Shown in pieces: positions 1 to 11,644 of a DNA stretch of 64,000 bases (position 1 is the first letter of the stretch; each line of letters opens with the position of its first letter). A model generated the notes under the pieces. The model was not told the DNA's origin. It did no database searches and was given only the letters and a program-made list of their open reading frames with translations. The translations under genes and the position numbers were made by a program. Source of the DNA: Aegilops tauschii subsp. strangulata (lineage: Eukaryota; Streptophyta; Magnoliopsida; Poales; Poaceae). The stretch spans positions 370,923,633-370,987,632 of the forward strand of contig NC_053039.3 in NCBI RefSeq assembly GCF_002575655.3, in the 5' to 3' direction.

Positions 1-615
1 TTGAGGATCAAAGAGAGAGAAGAGCCATCTAGATAATAACTATGGACCCGAAGGTCTATGGTAAACTACTCACGCTTCATCGGAGAGGCAATGGTGTTGA
101 TGTAGAAGCCCTCCGTGTTTGATTCCCCCTCCGGGAGATCGCCGGAAAAGGCCCCAAGATGGGATCTCACGGGTACAGAAGGTTGCGACGGTGGAAAAGT
201 GGTTTCGTGGCTCTCTCTGATCGATCTAGGGTATAAGAGTATATATAGGCGAAAGACGTACGTCGGTGGAGCTATGAGGGGCCCACGAGGGTGGGGGCGC
301 GCCTACCCCCTAGGCGCGCTCTCCTGCCTCCTGGCCGCCTCGTGGAGTTCTAGACTTCGACTCCAAGTCTTCTGGATTTCTTTCGGTCCAAGAAAGATCA
401 TCGCGAAGGTTTCATTCCGTTTGGACTCCGTTTGGTATTCCTTTTCTAGAAACTCTAAAATAGGCAAAAAAACAGAAATTGGCACCAGGCCTCCAGTTAA
501 TAGGTTAGTCCCAAAAATAATATAAAAGAGGATATTAAAGCCCATCAAACATCCAAAACAGATAATATAATAGCGTGGATTAATCAAAAATTATAGATAC
601 ATTGGAGACGTATCA
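1..615 (-). mobile_element. Partial LTR of an Athila-type Gypsy element (E0)
   Basis: This closely resembles the right 600 bp of the E1 and M1 LTRs (4734-5341 and 45290-45883), including the shared GATAC-TTGGAGACGTATCA terminus that ends at 615. Read on the minus strand it is the beginning of the LTR, so the body of the element lies to the left of the window. The next five bases (616-620, CCTTG) should be the right target-site duplication, but the left copy is outside the window. The piece also holds a minus-strand TATA-like motif near 238-246 and a GC-rich hairpin near 262-345. The family name (Sabrina-like) is from memory. Confidence 0.85.
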
Positions 616-639
616 CCTTGTAGGTCAACCAGAGCACGT

Positions 640-1990
640 TCCGCACCAGAGTAGTATGATAATCCTGTTCTGGAAGTCATGTTACTAGACCATGACGAAC
701 GTAAGAACTATGAGGAAGCGATGATGAGCCCAGATTCCGCAAAATGGCTTGAGGCCATGAAATCTGAGATAGGATCCATGTATGAGAACAAAGTGTGGAC
801 TTTGGTGGACTTGCCTGATGATCGGTAAGCCATTGATAATAAATGGATCTTCAAGAGGAAGACGGACGCTGATAGTAATGTTACTATCTACAAAGCTCGA
901 CTTGTCGCAAAAGGTTTTCGACAAGTTCAAGGTGTTGACTGCGATGAGATTTTCTCACTCGTAGCGATGCTCAAGTCTGTCCGTATCATTTTAGCAACTG
1001 CCACATTTTATGAAATCTGGCAAATGGATGTCAAAACTGCATTCCTTAATGGATTTCTTGTATATGATGCAACCAGAAGGTTTTGTCGATCCTAAAGGTA
1101 CTAACAAAGTGTGCAAACTCCAGCGATCCATCTTTGGAGTGGTGCAAGCATCTCGGAGTTGGAATATATGCTTTGATAAGGTGATCAAAGCATATGGTTT
1201 TATACAGACTTATGGTGAAGCCTGTATTTACAAGAAAGTGAGTGGGAGCTCTATAGTATTTCTGATATTATATGTGGATGGCATATTGTTGATTGGAAAT
1301 GATATAGAATTTCTGGATAGCATAAAAGGGTACTTGAATAAGAAATTTTCCAATGAGACCTCGGTGAAGTTACTTATATATTGGGCATAAAGATCTATAG
1401 GGATAGATCGAGACGCTTAATAAGACTTTCACAAAGCACATACCTTGACAAGATTTTGAAGAAGTTCAAAATGGATCAGTCAAAGAAAGGGTTCTTGCCT
1501 ATGTTGCAAAGGTATGAAGTTGAGTAAGACTCAAAACCCGACCATGGCAGAAGATAGAGAGAGAATGAAAGTCATTCGCTATGCCTCAGGTTCTATAAAG
1601 TATGCCATGCTGTATACCAGATCTATTGTGTACCTTACCATGAGTTTGTCAAGGGGGTACAATAGTGATCTAGGAGTAGATCACTGGATAGCGGTCAAAA
1701 TTATCCTTATGTACCTAAAGAGGACTAAGGAAATGTTTCTGGTTATGGAGGTGACAAAGAGTTTGTCGTAAGGAGTTACGTCGATGCAAGCTTTGACAGT
1801 AATGCGGATGACTCTAAGTCTCAATCTGGATACATATTGAAAGTGAGAGCAATTAGCTAGAATAGCTCCATACAGAGCATTGTAGACATAGAAATTTGCA
1901 AAATACATACTGATCTGAATATGGCTGACCGGTTGACGAAACTTCTCTCACAAGCAAAACATGATCACACCTTAGTACTCTTTGGGTGTT
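640..1990 (+). pseudogene. Copia pol remnant: reverse transcriptase and RNase H fragment
   Basis: The sequence encodes a Copia-type reverse transcriptase (RVT_2) that begins near the AKWLEAMKSEIGSM motif, followed by KWIFKRKTDAD and ARLVAKGFRQVQGVD. It is broken by a TAA at 826-828 and a frameshift near 1050, then resumes as MMQPEGFVDPKG to about 1390 with a further frameshift. The catalytic YVDD box reads YVDG (1271-1282), so the second catalytic aspartate is lost. Pieces resembling SGYI..., then CKIHTDLNMADRLTK (about 1895-1940), are joined across a deletion that removed most of RNase H. It cannot encode an active enzyme. Confidence 0.9.
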
Positions 1991-2156
1991 AATCACATAG
2001 CGATGTGAACTAGATTATTGACTCTAGTAAACCCTTTGGGTGTTGGTCACATAGCGATGTGAACTATGGATGTTAATCACATAAAGATGTGAACTATTGG
2101 TGTTAAATCACATGGCGACGTGAACTAGATAATTGACTCTAGTGCAAGTGGGAGAC
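1986..2156 (+). repeat. Short repeats and polypurine tract before the Copia 3' LTR
   Basis: Four imperfect units with the core AATCACATAGCGATGTGAACT follow one another (about 1988, 2045, 2074 and 2104). They are followed by CTAGTGCAAGTGGGAGACT, whose AAGTGGGAGA part is the polypurine tract that primes plus-strand synthesis at the LTR edge. This arrangement is usual for the BARE1/WIS group. Confidence 0.75.
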
Positions 2157-3768
2157 TAAAGGAAATATGCCCTAGAGGCAATTAATAAAGTTGTTATTTA
2201 TATTTCCTTATATCATGATAAATGTTTATTATTCATGCTAGAATTGTATTAAACGGAAACTTAGTACATGTGTTAATACATAGACAAAACAAAGTGTCCC
2301 TAGTATGCCTCTACTTGACTAGCTCGTTAATCAAAGATGGTTAAGTTTCCTAACCATAGACATGTGTTGCCATTTGATGAATGGGATCACATCATTAGAG
2401 AATGCTGTGATGGACAAGACCCATCCGTTAGCTTAGCATAATGATCGTTAAGTTTTATTGCTATTGCTTTATTCATGACTTATACATATTCCTCCGACTA
2501 TGAGATTATGCAACTCCCGGATACCGGAGGAACACCTTGTGTGCTATCAAACGTCACAACGTAACTGGGTGATTATAAAGATGCTCTATAGGTGTCTTCG
2601 AAGGTGTTTGTTGGGTTGGCATAGATCAAGATTAGGATTTTTCACTCTGAGTATCGGAGAGGTATCCCTGGGCCCTCTCGGTAATGCACATCACTATAAG
2701 CCTTGCAAGCAATGTGACTAATGAGTTAGTTGCGGCAGGATGCATTACGGAATGAATAAAGAGACTTGCCGGTAATGATATTGAACTAGGTATAAGGATA
2801 CCGACAATCCAATCTCGGGCAAGTAACATACCGATGACAAAGGGAATGACGTATGTTGTCATTGCGGTTTGACCGGTAAACATCTTCGTAGAATATGTAG
2901 TAACCAACATGAGCATCCAGGTTCCGCTATTGGTTATTGACCGGAGATGTGTCTCGGTCATGTCTACATAGTTCTCGAACCCGTAGGGTCCGCACGCTTA
3001 ACGTTCGATGACGATTTGTATTATGAGTTATGTGTTTTGTTGACCGAAGTTTGTTCGAAGTCCCGGATGAGATCACGGACATGACGAGGAGTCTCGAAAT
3101 GGTCGAGAGGTAAAGATTGATATATTGGAAGGTAGTATTCAGACACTGGAAGGGTTCCGGAGTGTATCGGGTACATACCGGAGTACCGGAGGGGTTACCG
3201 GAACCCCCCGGGGAAAGATATGGGCCATATGGGCCATAGGAGGGAGGTTAACCAGCCCATAAGGGGCTGGTGCGCCCCCCACAAGGGAGGAGGCCGAATT
3301 GGATTAGGGAAGGGGGCGCCACCCCCTCTTTCCTTCTCCTACTCCATTTCCTTTCCCCCTTCCCCCCTCCATGAGAAGGAAAAGAAGGAGGGGTCGAATC
3401 CTACTAGGACTGGGAGTCCTAGTAGGACTCTCCCCTTATGGCGCCCCCCCTAGGGACGGCCTCCTCCCTCTCCCTCCTTTATATACGTGGGCAGGGCACC
3501 CCTTGGAGACACAACAATTGTTCCAAGCCGTGTGCGGCGTCTCTCTCCACAGTTTGCTCCTCCGGTCATAGCGTCGTAGTGCTAAGGTGAAGCCCTGCAC
3601 GGATCACATCACCATCACCGTCACCACGCCGACGTGCTGACGAAACTCTCCCACGACCCTCTGCTGGATCAAGAGTTCTAGAGACGTCATCGAGCCGAAC
3701 GTGTGCTGAACACGGAGGTGCCGTGCGTTTGGTACTAAGGTCGGTTGGATCGTGAAGACGTTCGACTA
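2157..3768 (+). mobile_element. Copia 3' LTR, left segment
   Basis: The LTR of the Copia element starts at 2157 with TAAAGGAAATATGCCC, where the family start is TGTTGG, so the terminal TG has mutated. It contains a TATA motif (TTTATATACG, about 3479-3487) that would lie in U3 and set the transcript start. It is cut at 3768 by E1; GACTA (3764-3768) is the left copy of the target duplication. With the right segment it totals 1758 bp, the expected size for this group. Confidence 0.92.
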
Positions 3769-5341
3769 TGATACCTCTTGAGCATGTGTTCGTTTTCCCT
3801 TGAAGAGGAAAGGGTGATGCAGCAAAGTAGCATAAGTATTTCCATCAGTTTTTGAGAACCAAGGTATCAATCCAGTAGGAGACTACACGCAAATCGCCTA
3901 GTACCTGCACAAACAATCAAGAACCTTGCAACCAACGCGATAAAGGGGTTGTCAATCCCTTCACGGCCACTTGCAAAAGTGAGATATGATAAAGATAATA
4001 AGAAAAATATTTTTTGTATTTTTGTTGTATAGATTGGAAAGTAAAGATTGCAAAATAAATAGCGATAGAAATAGCAAGTTGACGATAAACTAATATCATG
4101 TAAAATAGACCCGGGGACCATAGGTTTCACTAGTGGCTTCTCTCAAGATAGCATATATTACGGTGGGTGAACAAATTATTGTCGAGCAATTGATAGAAAA
4201 GCGCATAGTTATGAGAATATCTAGGCATGATCATGAACATAGGCATCGCGTCCGTGTCAAGTAGACCGAAATGATTCTGCATCTACTACTATTACTCCAC
4301 ATATCGACCGCGATCCAGCATGCATCGAGAGTATTAAGTTCATAAGAACGGAGTAACACATTAGGCAGGATGACATGATGTAGAGGGATAAACTCAAGCA
4401 ATATGATATAAACTCCATCTTTTTATCCTCGATGGCAACAATACAATACGTGCCTTGCTGCCCCTGCTGTCACTGGGAAAGGACACCACAAGATTGAACC
4501 CAAAGCTAAGCACTTCTCCCATTGCAAGAAAGATCAATAGTAGGCCAAACCAAACTGATAATTCGAAGAGACTTGCAAAAATATTAAATCATGCATATAA
4601 GAATTCAGAGAAGAATCAAATATTGTTCATAGATAATCTTGATCATAAACCCACAATTCATCGGATCTCGACAAACACACCGCAAAAAGAATTACATTGA
4701 ATAGATCTCCAAAAAGATCGATGAGAAATTTGTATTGAGATCCAAAGAGAGAGAAGAGGCCATCTAGCTAATAACTATGGACCCGAAGGTCTGTGGTAAA
4801 CTACTCACACATCATCGGAGAGGCTATGGTGTTGATCTAGAAGCCCTCCGTGATCGAATCCCCCTCCAGCAGATCACCGGAAAACGCCCCAAGATGGGAT
4901 CTCATGGGTACAGAAGGTTGCGGTGGTGGAAAATAGGTTTCGTAGCTCTCCCCGAAGGTTTCAAGGTATATGAGGATATATAGGCGAAAGAAGTAGGTCG
5001 GTGGAGCTGCGAGGGGGCCACGAGGGTGGGGGGGGCGCCCACCCCCTGGGGCATGCCCTCCTGCCTCGTGGCTTCCTCGCTGCTTCCTTGACATCCACTC
5101 CAAGTCTCCTGGATTGCGTTTGTTCCAAAAAAGATCCTCGCGAAGGTTTCATTCCGTTTGATATTCCTTTTCTGCGAAACACTGAAATAGGCAAAAAAAC
5201 AACAATTTGCACTGGCCTTCAGTTTATAGGTTAGTCCCAAAAATAATATAAAAAGGTATATTAAAGCCAATAAAACATCCAAAACAGATAATATAATAGC
5301 ATGGAACAATAAAAAATTATAGATACGTTGGAGACGTATCA
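3769..5341 (-). mobile_element. E1 3' LTR (1573 bp)
   Basis: It starts with TGATACCTCTTGAGCA and ends with GGAGACGTATCA on the plus strand. It aligns along its whole length with 9285-10860, with scattered substitutions and small indels. It carries the same TATA-like motif and GC-rich hairpin as the other copies. Confidence 0.93.
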
Positions 5342-8153
5342 AGCATCCCCAAGCTTAATTCCTGCTCGCCCTCGAGTAGGTAATGATAAAAACAGAATTT
5401 TTGATGTGGAATGCTACCCAACATAATTTTCAATGTAATTCTCTTTATTGTGGCATGAATGTTCAGATCCGAAAGATTCAAGACAAAAGTTTAATATGGA
5501 CATAAAAATAAGAATACTTCAAGCAGACTAACTAAGCAATTATGTCTTCTTAAAATAACATGGCCAAAGAAAGCTTATCCCTACAAAATCGTATAGTTTG
5601 GTTGTGCTTCATTTTCGTCACACAGAATGCTCTCATCATGCACAACCCCGATGACAAGCCAAGCAATTGTTTCATACTTTAGTATTCTCAAACCTTTTCA
5701 ACTTTCACGCAATACATGAGCGTGAGCCATTGACATAGCACTATGGGTTGAATAGAATATAATGATGGGGGTTCTGTGGAGAAGACAAAAAAGGAGAAAG
5801 TCTCACATTGACGAGGCTAATCAACGGGCTAGGGAGATACCCATCAATTGATGTCAATGCAAGGAGTAGGGATTGCCATGCAACGAATGCACTAGAGCTA
5901 TAAATGTATGAAAGCTCAACAAAAGAAACTAAGTGGGTGTGCATCCAACTTGCTTGCTCGCGAATACCTAGGGAATTTGAGGAAGCCCATCGTTGGAATA
6001 TACAAGCCAAGTTCTATAATGAAAAATTCCCACTAGTATATGAAAGTGACAAAATAAGAGACTCTCTATCATAAAGATCATGGTGCTACTTTGAAGCACA
6101 GGTGTGGAAAAAAGGATAGTAGTATTGTCCCTTCTTTTATTTATTTATATTTTTTGGGCCTTTCTCTTTTTTCATGGGACAATGCTCTATTAATGATGAT
6201 CATCACACTTCTATTTATTTACAACTCAATGATTACAACTCGATACTAGAACAAAATATGACTCTATATGAGTGCCTCCGGCGGTGTACCGGGATGGGCA
6301 ATGAATCAAGAGTGACATGTATGAAAAATTATGCATGGTGGCCTTGCCACAAATACGATGTCAGCTACATGATTATGTAAGGCAATATGACAATGATGAA
6401 GCGTGTCATAATAAATGGAACGGTGGAAAGTTGCATGGCAATATATCTCGGAATGGCTATGGAAATGCCATAATAGGTAGGTATGGTGGTTGTTTTGAGG
6501 AAGATATAAGGAGGTTTATGTGTGATAGAGTGTATCATATCACGGGGTTTGGATGCACCAGCAAAGTTTGCACCAACTCTCGAGGTGAGAAAGGCCAATG
6601 CACGGTACCGAAGAGGCTAGCAATGATGGAAAGGTGAGAGTGCATATAATCCTTGGACTCAACATTAGTCATAAAGAACTCACATACTTATTGCAAAAAT
6701 CTACAAGTCATCAAAAACCAAGCACTATGTGCATGCTCCTAGGGGGATAGATTGGTAGGAAAAGACCATCGCTCGTCCCCGACCGCCACTCCTAAGGATG
6801 ACAATCAAAGAACACCTCATGTTTCAAATTTGTTACACAACGGTTGCCATACGTGCATGCTATGGGACTTGCAAACTTCAACACAAGTATTTCTCAAATT
6901 CACAATTACTCAACTAGCATGACTCTAATATTACTATCTTCATATCTCAAAACAATCATCAAGTATCAAACTTCTCATAGTATTCAATGCACTCTATATG
7001 AAAGTTTTTATTATACCCATCTTGGATGCCTATCATATTAGGACTAATTTTATAGCCAAAGAAAATTACCATGCTATTCTAAAGGACTCTCAAAATAATA
7101 TAAGTGAAGCATGTGAGATCAATAATTTCTATAAAATAAAACCGCCACCGTGCTCTCAAAGGGTATAAGTGAAGCACTTAGAGCAAAATTATCTAGCTCA
7201 AAAGATATAAGTGAAGCACATAGAGTATTCTAATAAATTCCGATTCATGTGTGTCTCCCCCAAAAGTTGTGTACAGCAAGGATGATTGTGGTAAACTAAA
7301 AAGCAAAGACTCAAATCATACAAGACGCTCCAAGCAAAACACATATCATGTGGTGAATAAAAATATAGCCTCAAGTAAAGTTACCGACAGATGAAGACGA
7401 AAGAGGGGATGCCTTCCGGGGCATCTCCAAGCTTAGGCTTTTGGTTGTCCTTGAATTTTACCTTGGGGTGACTTGGGCATCCCCAAGCTTAGGCTCTTGC
7501 CACTCCTCATTCCAAAATCCATCAAATCTTTACGCAAAAACTTGAAAACTACACAACACAAAACTCAACAGAAAATCTCATGAGCTCCGTTAGTATAAGA
7601 AAACAAACCACAACTTTAAGGTACTGTAATGAACTCATTATTTATTTATATTGGTGTTAAACCTACTGTATTCCAACTTCTCTATGGTTCATACCCCCCG
7701 ATACTCGCCATAGATTCATTACAATAAGCAAACAACACACGAAAAATAGAATCTGTCAAAAACAGAACAGTCTGTAGCAATCTGATTTGTTCGCATACTT
7801 CTGGAACTCCACAAATTCTTAACAACTAGGAAAACCTGGAAAATTTATATATTGATCTACTGCAAAAAGAATTACCAATTTATCACGTTCTGGTGAATTT
7901 TAAAAATTATTTTCGTGAGCGCAAAGTTTCTGTCTTTTTCAGCAAGATCAAACAACTATCACCCAAGAAGATCCTATTGGTTCTACTTGGCACAAACACT
8001 AATTAAAACATAAAAACACATATAAACAGAGGCTAGAAGAATTATTTATTACTAAACATAAACAAAAAGCAAGGAACAAAAATAAAATTGGGTTGCCTCC
8101 CAACAAGCGCTATCGTTTAACGCCCCTAGCTAGGCATAAAAACAAGAATAGAT
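5342..8153 (-). other. E1 interior without a supported gene
   Basis: This 2.8 kb AT-rich stretch begins at the polypurine tract (about 5342-5357) and carries no long reading frame. Much of it is shared with M1 (40185-42077), for example the ATAAGTGAAGCAC repeats and the GCATCCCCAAGCTTAGGCTC motifs at 7421-7435 and 7477-7491. A segment at about 6120-6640, present here and absent from M1, contains short open frames on the plus strand that look accidental. Confidence 0.7.
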
Positions 8154-8996
8154 CTAGGTATTGTCATAATAATGGTAAGGAAAATCGTGAAAACTCATCT
8201 CATATTCCCTACGTTCAGAAGCAAGTTTTCTTTGTGGCAAGCAAAAGTAATCAAAAGGGCTAAATTTGATGGGACAAAAGTCCCTAAGATCAAGCTCGGG
8301 TGGTATGGGTTCCTCCTTTGGCCCCTTATATTGCACAACTAATCCATCATTATAAGCATTCTTTTGGGAAAAAGTCATGAGTCTTTGTTCAAGAGAAAAA
8401 CCTAACCCATTGTTCTGAATAGCAAAATCATTAAGTGCAGAGATTCTATCAACTAGAACATCGGTATGAACCTTCTTTCTAAGGTTTTCATTGTAAGCAA
8501 CATGATCTAAAGATCATAAATGCATTAAGTCTTCTTGATTAAAAAGGATAGCTTCTATGGGAGGACGACCAACGTCCACCCTATAATGCGCAAAAATTTC
8601 ATTTGCTTCTGTCATTATAAATCTGAACTCATGTGGCAAAAAGATAGTAGCTGCTCGCTTAACAGAAGAATGCTCGATATTGGAAAACTCTAGAAATATC
8701 CTTTGTATGCAAGGATGCATATGAATAAATTGTCTTTCAAGTTCAACTACAAGCAAAGATATAGCATCCGCAAGACTACTAGTTCTACGAAGAATAGACC
8801 CACCCATAGTGGACAGGGCACCAGCACAAGTAAAGAAATCTTGAATAACTCCTTTTCCAATAATATTACCACTACCAATCCGACACTTTTTAGTGTGTAA
8901 AATAGTGGGTTCTTCATGAGGATCATCAAAAGCATCAAAGTTTTCCATGTTATTACCACTATCCTTATCAATGATAACCTCCCTAGTTTCAGACAT
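8154..8996 (-). pseudogene. E1 accessory ORF with one internal stop codon
   Basis: The frame opens at an ATG (8996-8994) with the peptide MSETREVIIDKDSGN and runs 280 codons to a stop at 8154. One in-frame TGA (8516-8514) interrupts it, and reading continues in the same frame to YHYYDNT. It follows the primer site by about 190 bp, where gag would normally start, so it replaces gag in this element. The product is acidic near the N terminus and has no zinc knuckle, protease motif or RT motif. Its function is unknown. It could be a diverged gag-like protein or a captured sequence, and I have no recognisable relative. Confidence 0.6.
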
Positions 8997-9184
8997 GATG
9001 GCAGCAAATCGCACAAAGAGCGAGCACACAAAACGGTAAGCAAAAAGAGACGAACGAAAAAGGGCGAATAAAACGGCAAAGGTGAAGTGGGGGAGAGGAA
9101 AACGAGAGGCAAATGGCAAATAATGTAATGCGAGGGAGAAGAGTTTGTGATGGGTACTTGGTATGTCTTGACTTGTGCGTAGAT

Positions 9185-9280
9185 CTCCCCGGCAACGGCG
9201 CCAGAAATCCGCACGTTGGCGGGAGATCAAATCTTGACTTGACTTGGCATAAGCCTCCCCGGCAACGGCGCCAGAAATCC
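9185..9280 (-). promoter_or_regulatory. Duplicated primer-binding site of E1
   Basis: The minus strand carries TGGCGCCGTTGCCGGGGA twice, at 9273-9256 and 9203-9186, inside a 26 bp direct repeat spaced 70 bp apart. This sequence is the usual primer-binding site of Triticeae Athila-type elements, thought to pair with a tRNA-Asp 3' end (from memory). The copy near 9273 is at the normal distance from the 5' LTR. M1 has only one copy (44298-44315). Confidence 0.85.
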
Positions 9281-9284
9281 TTCT

Positions 9285-10860
9285 TGCTACCTCTTGAGCA
9301 TGCGTTGGTTTTCCCTCGAAGTGGAAAGGGTGATGCAACAAAGTAGCGTAAGTATTTCCCTCAGTTTTTGAGAACCAAGGTATCAATCCAGTAGGAGAAA
9401 ACACGCAAATCGCATAGTACCTGCACAAACAATCAAGAACCTTGAAACCAACGCGATAAAGGGGTTGTCAATCCCTTCACGGCCACTTGCAAAAGTGAGA
9501 TATGATAAAGATAATAAGATAAATATTTTTGTTATTTTTGTTGTATAGATTGGAAAGTAAAAATTGCAAAATAAATAGCGATAGAAATAGCAAGTTGACG
9601 ATAAACTAATATGATGTAAAATAGAACCGGGGGCCATAGGTTTCACTAGTGGATTCTCTCAAGATAGCATATATTACGGTGGGTGAACAAATTACTATCG
9701 AGGAATTGATAGAAAAGCGCATAGTTATGAGAATATCTAGGCATGATCATGAACATAGGCATCAGTCCGTGTCAAGTAGAGTGAAACGATTCTGAATCTA
9801 CTACTATTACTTCACACATCGACCGCTATCCAGCATGCATCTAGAGTATTAAGTTCATAAGAACGAAGTAACGCATTAGGCAAGATGACATGATGTAGAG
9901 GGAGAAACTCAAGCAATATGATATAAACCCAATCTTTTTATCCTCGATGGCAACAATACAATACATGCCTTGCTGCCCCTGCTGTCACTGGGAAAGGACA
10001 CCGCAAAATTGAACCCAAAGCTAAGCACTTCTCCCATTGCAAGAAAGATCAATCTAGTAGGCCAAACCAAAGTGATAATTCGAAGAGACTTGAAAGATAT
10101 TAAATCATGCATATAAGAATTCAGAGAAGAATCAAATATTGTTCATAGATAATCTTGATCATAAACCCACAATTCATCGGATCTCGACAAACACACCGCA
10201 AAAAGAATTACATCGAATAGATCTCCAAAAAGATCGTTCAGAACTTTGTATTGAGATCCAAAGAGAGAGAAGAACCATCTAGCTAATAACTATGGACCCG
10301 AAGGTCTGTGGTAAACTAATCACACATCATTGGAGAGGCTATGGTGTTGATCTAGAAGCCCTCCGTGATCGAATTCCCCTCCGGCAGATCGCCGGAAAAG
10401 GCCTCAAGATGGGATCTCACGGGTACAGAAGGTTGCGGCGGTGGAAAATAGGTTTCGTGGTTCTCCCCGAAGGTTCCAGGGTATAAGAGTATATATAGGC
10501 GAAAGAAGTAGGTCGGTGGAGCTGCGAGGGGCCCACGAGGGTGGGGGCGCGCCCTCTTGCCTCGTGGCTTCCTTGCTGCTTCCTTGACATCCACTCCAAG
10601 TCTCCTGGATTGCGTTTGTTCCAAAAAAGATCCTCACGAAGGTTTCATTCCATTTGGATTCCGTTCGGATTCCGTTTGATATTCCTTTTCTGCGAAACAC
10701 TAAAATAGGCAAAAAAACAGCACTTTGCACTTGGCCTTCGGTCAATAGGTTAGTCCCGAAAATAATATAAAAAGGTATATTAAAGCCCATTAAACGTCCA
10801 AAACAGATAATATAATAGCATGGAACAATCAAAAATTATAGATTCGTTGGAGACGTATCA
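9285..10860 (-). mobile_element. E1 5' LTR (1576 bp) with promoter
   Basis: This is the LTR next to the primer site, so it is the one that would drive the genomic RNA. On the minus strand a strong TATA box (CCTATATATACTC) lies at about 10500-10488, between a GC-rich hairpin (about 10520-10570) and the rest of the LTR. The plus-strand ends are TGCTACCTCTTGAGCA and GGAGACGTATCA. Confidence 0.92.
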
Positions 10861-10865
10861 GACTA

Positions 10866-11011
10866 CATTAACCGCGTTAACCGATCGCTTCCGCTTTCGG
10901 TCTACGAGGGTATGTGGACACACTCTCCCCCTCTCGTTGTTATTCTTCTCCTAGATAGATCTTGTATGAGCGTAGGATTTTTTTTGAAATTACATGCTAC
11001 GTTCCCCAACA
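10866..11011 (+). mobile_element. Copia 3' LTR, right segment
   Basis: The LTR resumes after the second GACTA copy (10861-10865) with CATTAACCGCGTTAACCG and ends with CTACGTTCCCCAACA at 11011, the characteristic BARE1/WIS terminus. No target duplication for the Copia element can be tested because its left end is absent. Confidence 0.92.
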
Positions 11012-11640
11012 TAATCAACACTACTAGCTACCCATAGGTACCCATCTGAGGTTTTAGGACAAAGATTGAATACAAGAGATGAACTAGGGTTTGAGATGTG
11101 ATGGTGTTGGTGAAGATGTTGATAAATATTGGTCCTCCCATGATGAGAGGATCGTTGGTGATGTCGATGGCTTCAATTTCCCCCTCCTGGAGGGAAGTTT
11201 CCCTGGCAGAGTCGCTCAATCGGAGAGCAAAAGTGCTCCTGCCTAGGTTCTGCCTCGAGATGGCGACGCTTCGTGCTGTAACCCTTCTTATGATTTTTTT
11301 CCAGGGCAAATGGCATCATATAGGAGAAGATGGGCCCCGGAGGCCTGCCTGGGCGTCCACAAGCTCGGGAGGGGGGCAAGCTTGTGGCTTCTTGGTGGGT
11401 CCCCTCTTGGTATTTCTTTCGACAGTATTTTTTAATATATTTCAAAACAATTCTCTGTAAATTTTCAGGTCATTTGGAGTTGTGCAAAATAGCTATCTCT
11501 ATTGTAGCCTTTTCCGGTCCAGAATTCCAACTGCCGGTAATCTCCCTCTTCATGTGAAATTGCAAAATAAGAGAGGAAAGGCATAAGAATTGCATCATAA
11601 AGTGAAATAAATAACAATAGTAAAACATGATGCAAAATGG
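11012..11640 (-). mobile_element. Fragment of an unidentified Gypsy-like LTR
   Basis: On the minus strand it shows the module order of the S1/S3 LTRs: a motif resembling AATGACCTGAAAATTTAC (about 11485-11465), a run resembling AATATATTAAAAAATACTG, a GC-rich segment (about 11330-11400), then a leader. This suggests a truncated LTR of a related Gypsy family. The plus-strand frames here are not convincing. No TG/CA ends or target duplication are visible. Confidence 0.5.
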
Positions 11641-11644
11641 ACGT

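Larger units (their letters stand above)
3769..10860 (-). mobile_element. E1: complete non-autonomous Athila-type Gypsy element
   Basis: A full insertion with two LTRs (3769-5341 and 9285-10860) and a perfect 5 bp duplication GACTA on both sides (3764-3768, 10861-10865). The primer-binding site lies beside the right LTR and reads on the minus strand, and the polypurine tract (TTAAGCTTGGGGATGCT on the minus strand) lies beside the left LTR, so the element points left. The 3.9 kb interior holds only one broken accessory ORF, with no gag, protease, RT or integrase, so it could only have moved using proteins from another element. It is Sabrina-like, and M1 is its close relative. Confidence 0.93.
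616..11011 (+). mobile_element. Decayed BARE1/WIS/Angela-type Copia element, interrupted by E1
   Basis: This is the right half of a Copia retrotransposon: RT and a remnant of RNase H (about 640-1990), repeats and a polypurine tract (to 2156), then a 3' LTR (2157-3768 plus 10866-11011). The left half is missing because an Athila-type element (1-615) sits at its left boundary. E1 splits the LTR at 3768/10866. The order of parts and the LTR start GGAAATATGCCCTAGAGG are typical of the BARE1/WIS/Angela group, one of the commonest Triticeae families. It is clearly old, with nonsense codons, frameshifts and an internal deletion. Confidence 0.9.

Noticed and set aside
1986..2156. CRISPR-like array of short repeats
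   Set aside because: The units are imperfect, spacers are not unique, and the place and sequence fit the Copia 3' region; the organism is a plant.
6174..6637. Cys-rich plus-strand frames in the E1 interior
   Set aside because: They are short, on the opposite strand to the element, and lack a counterpart in M1.
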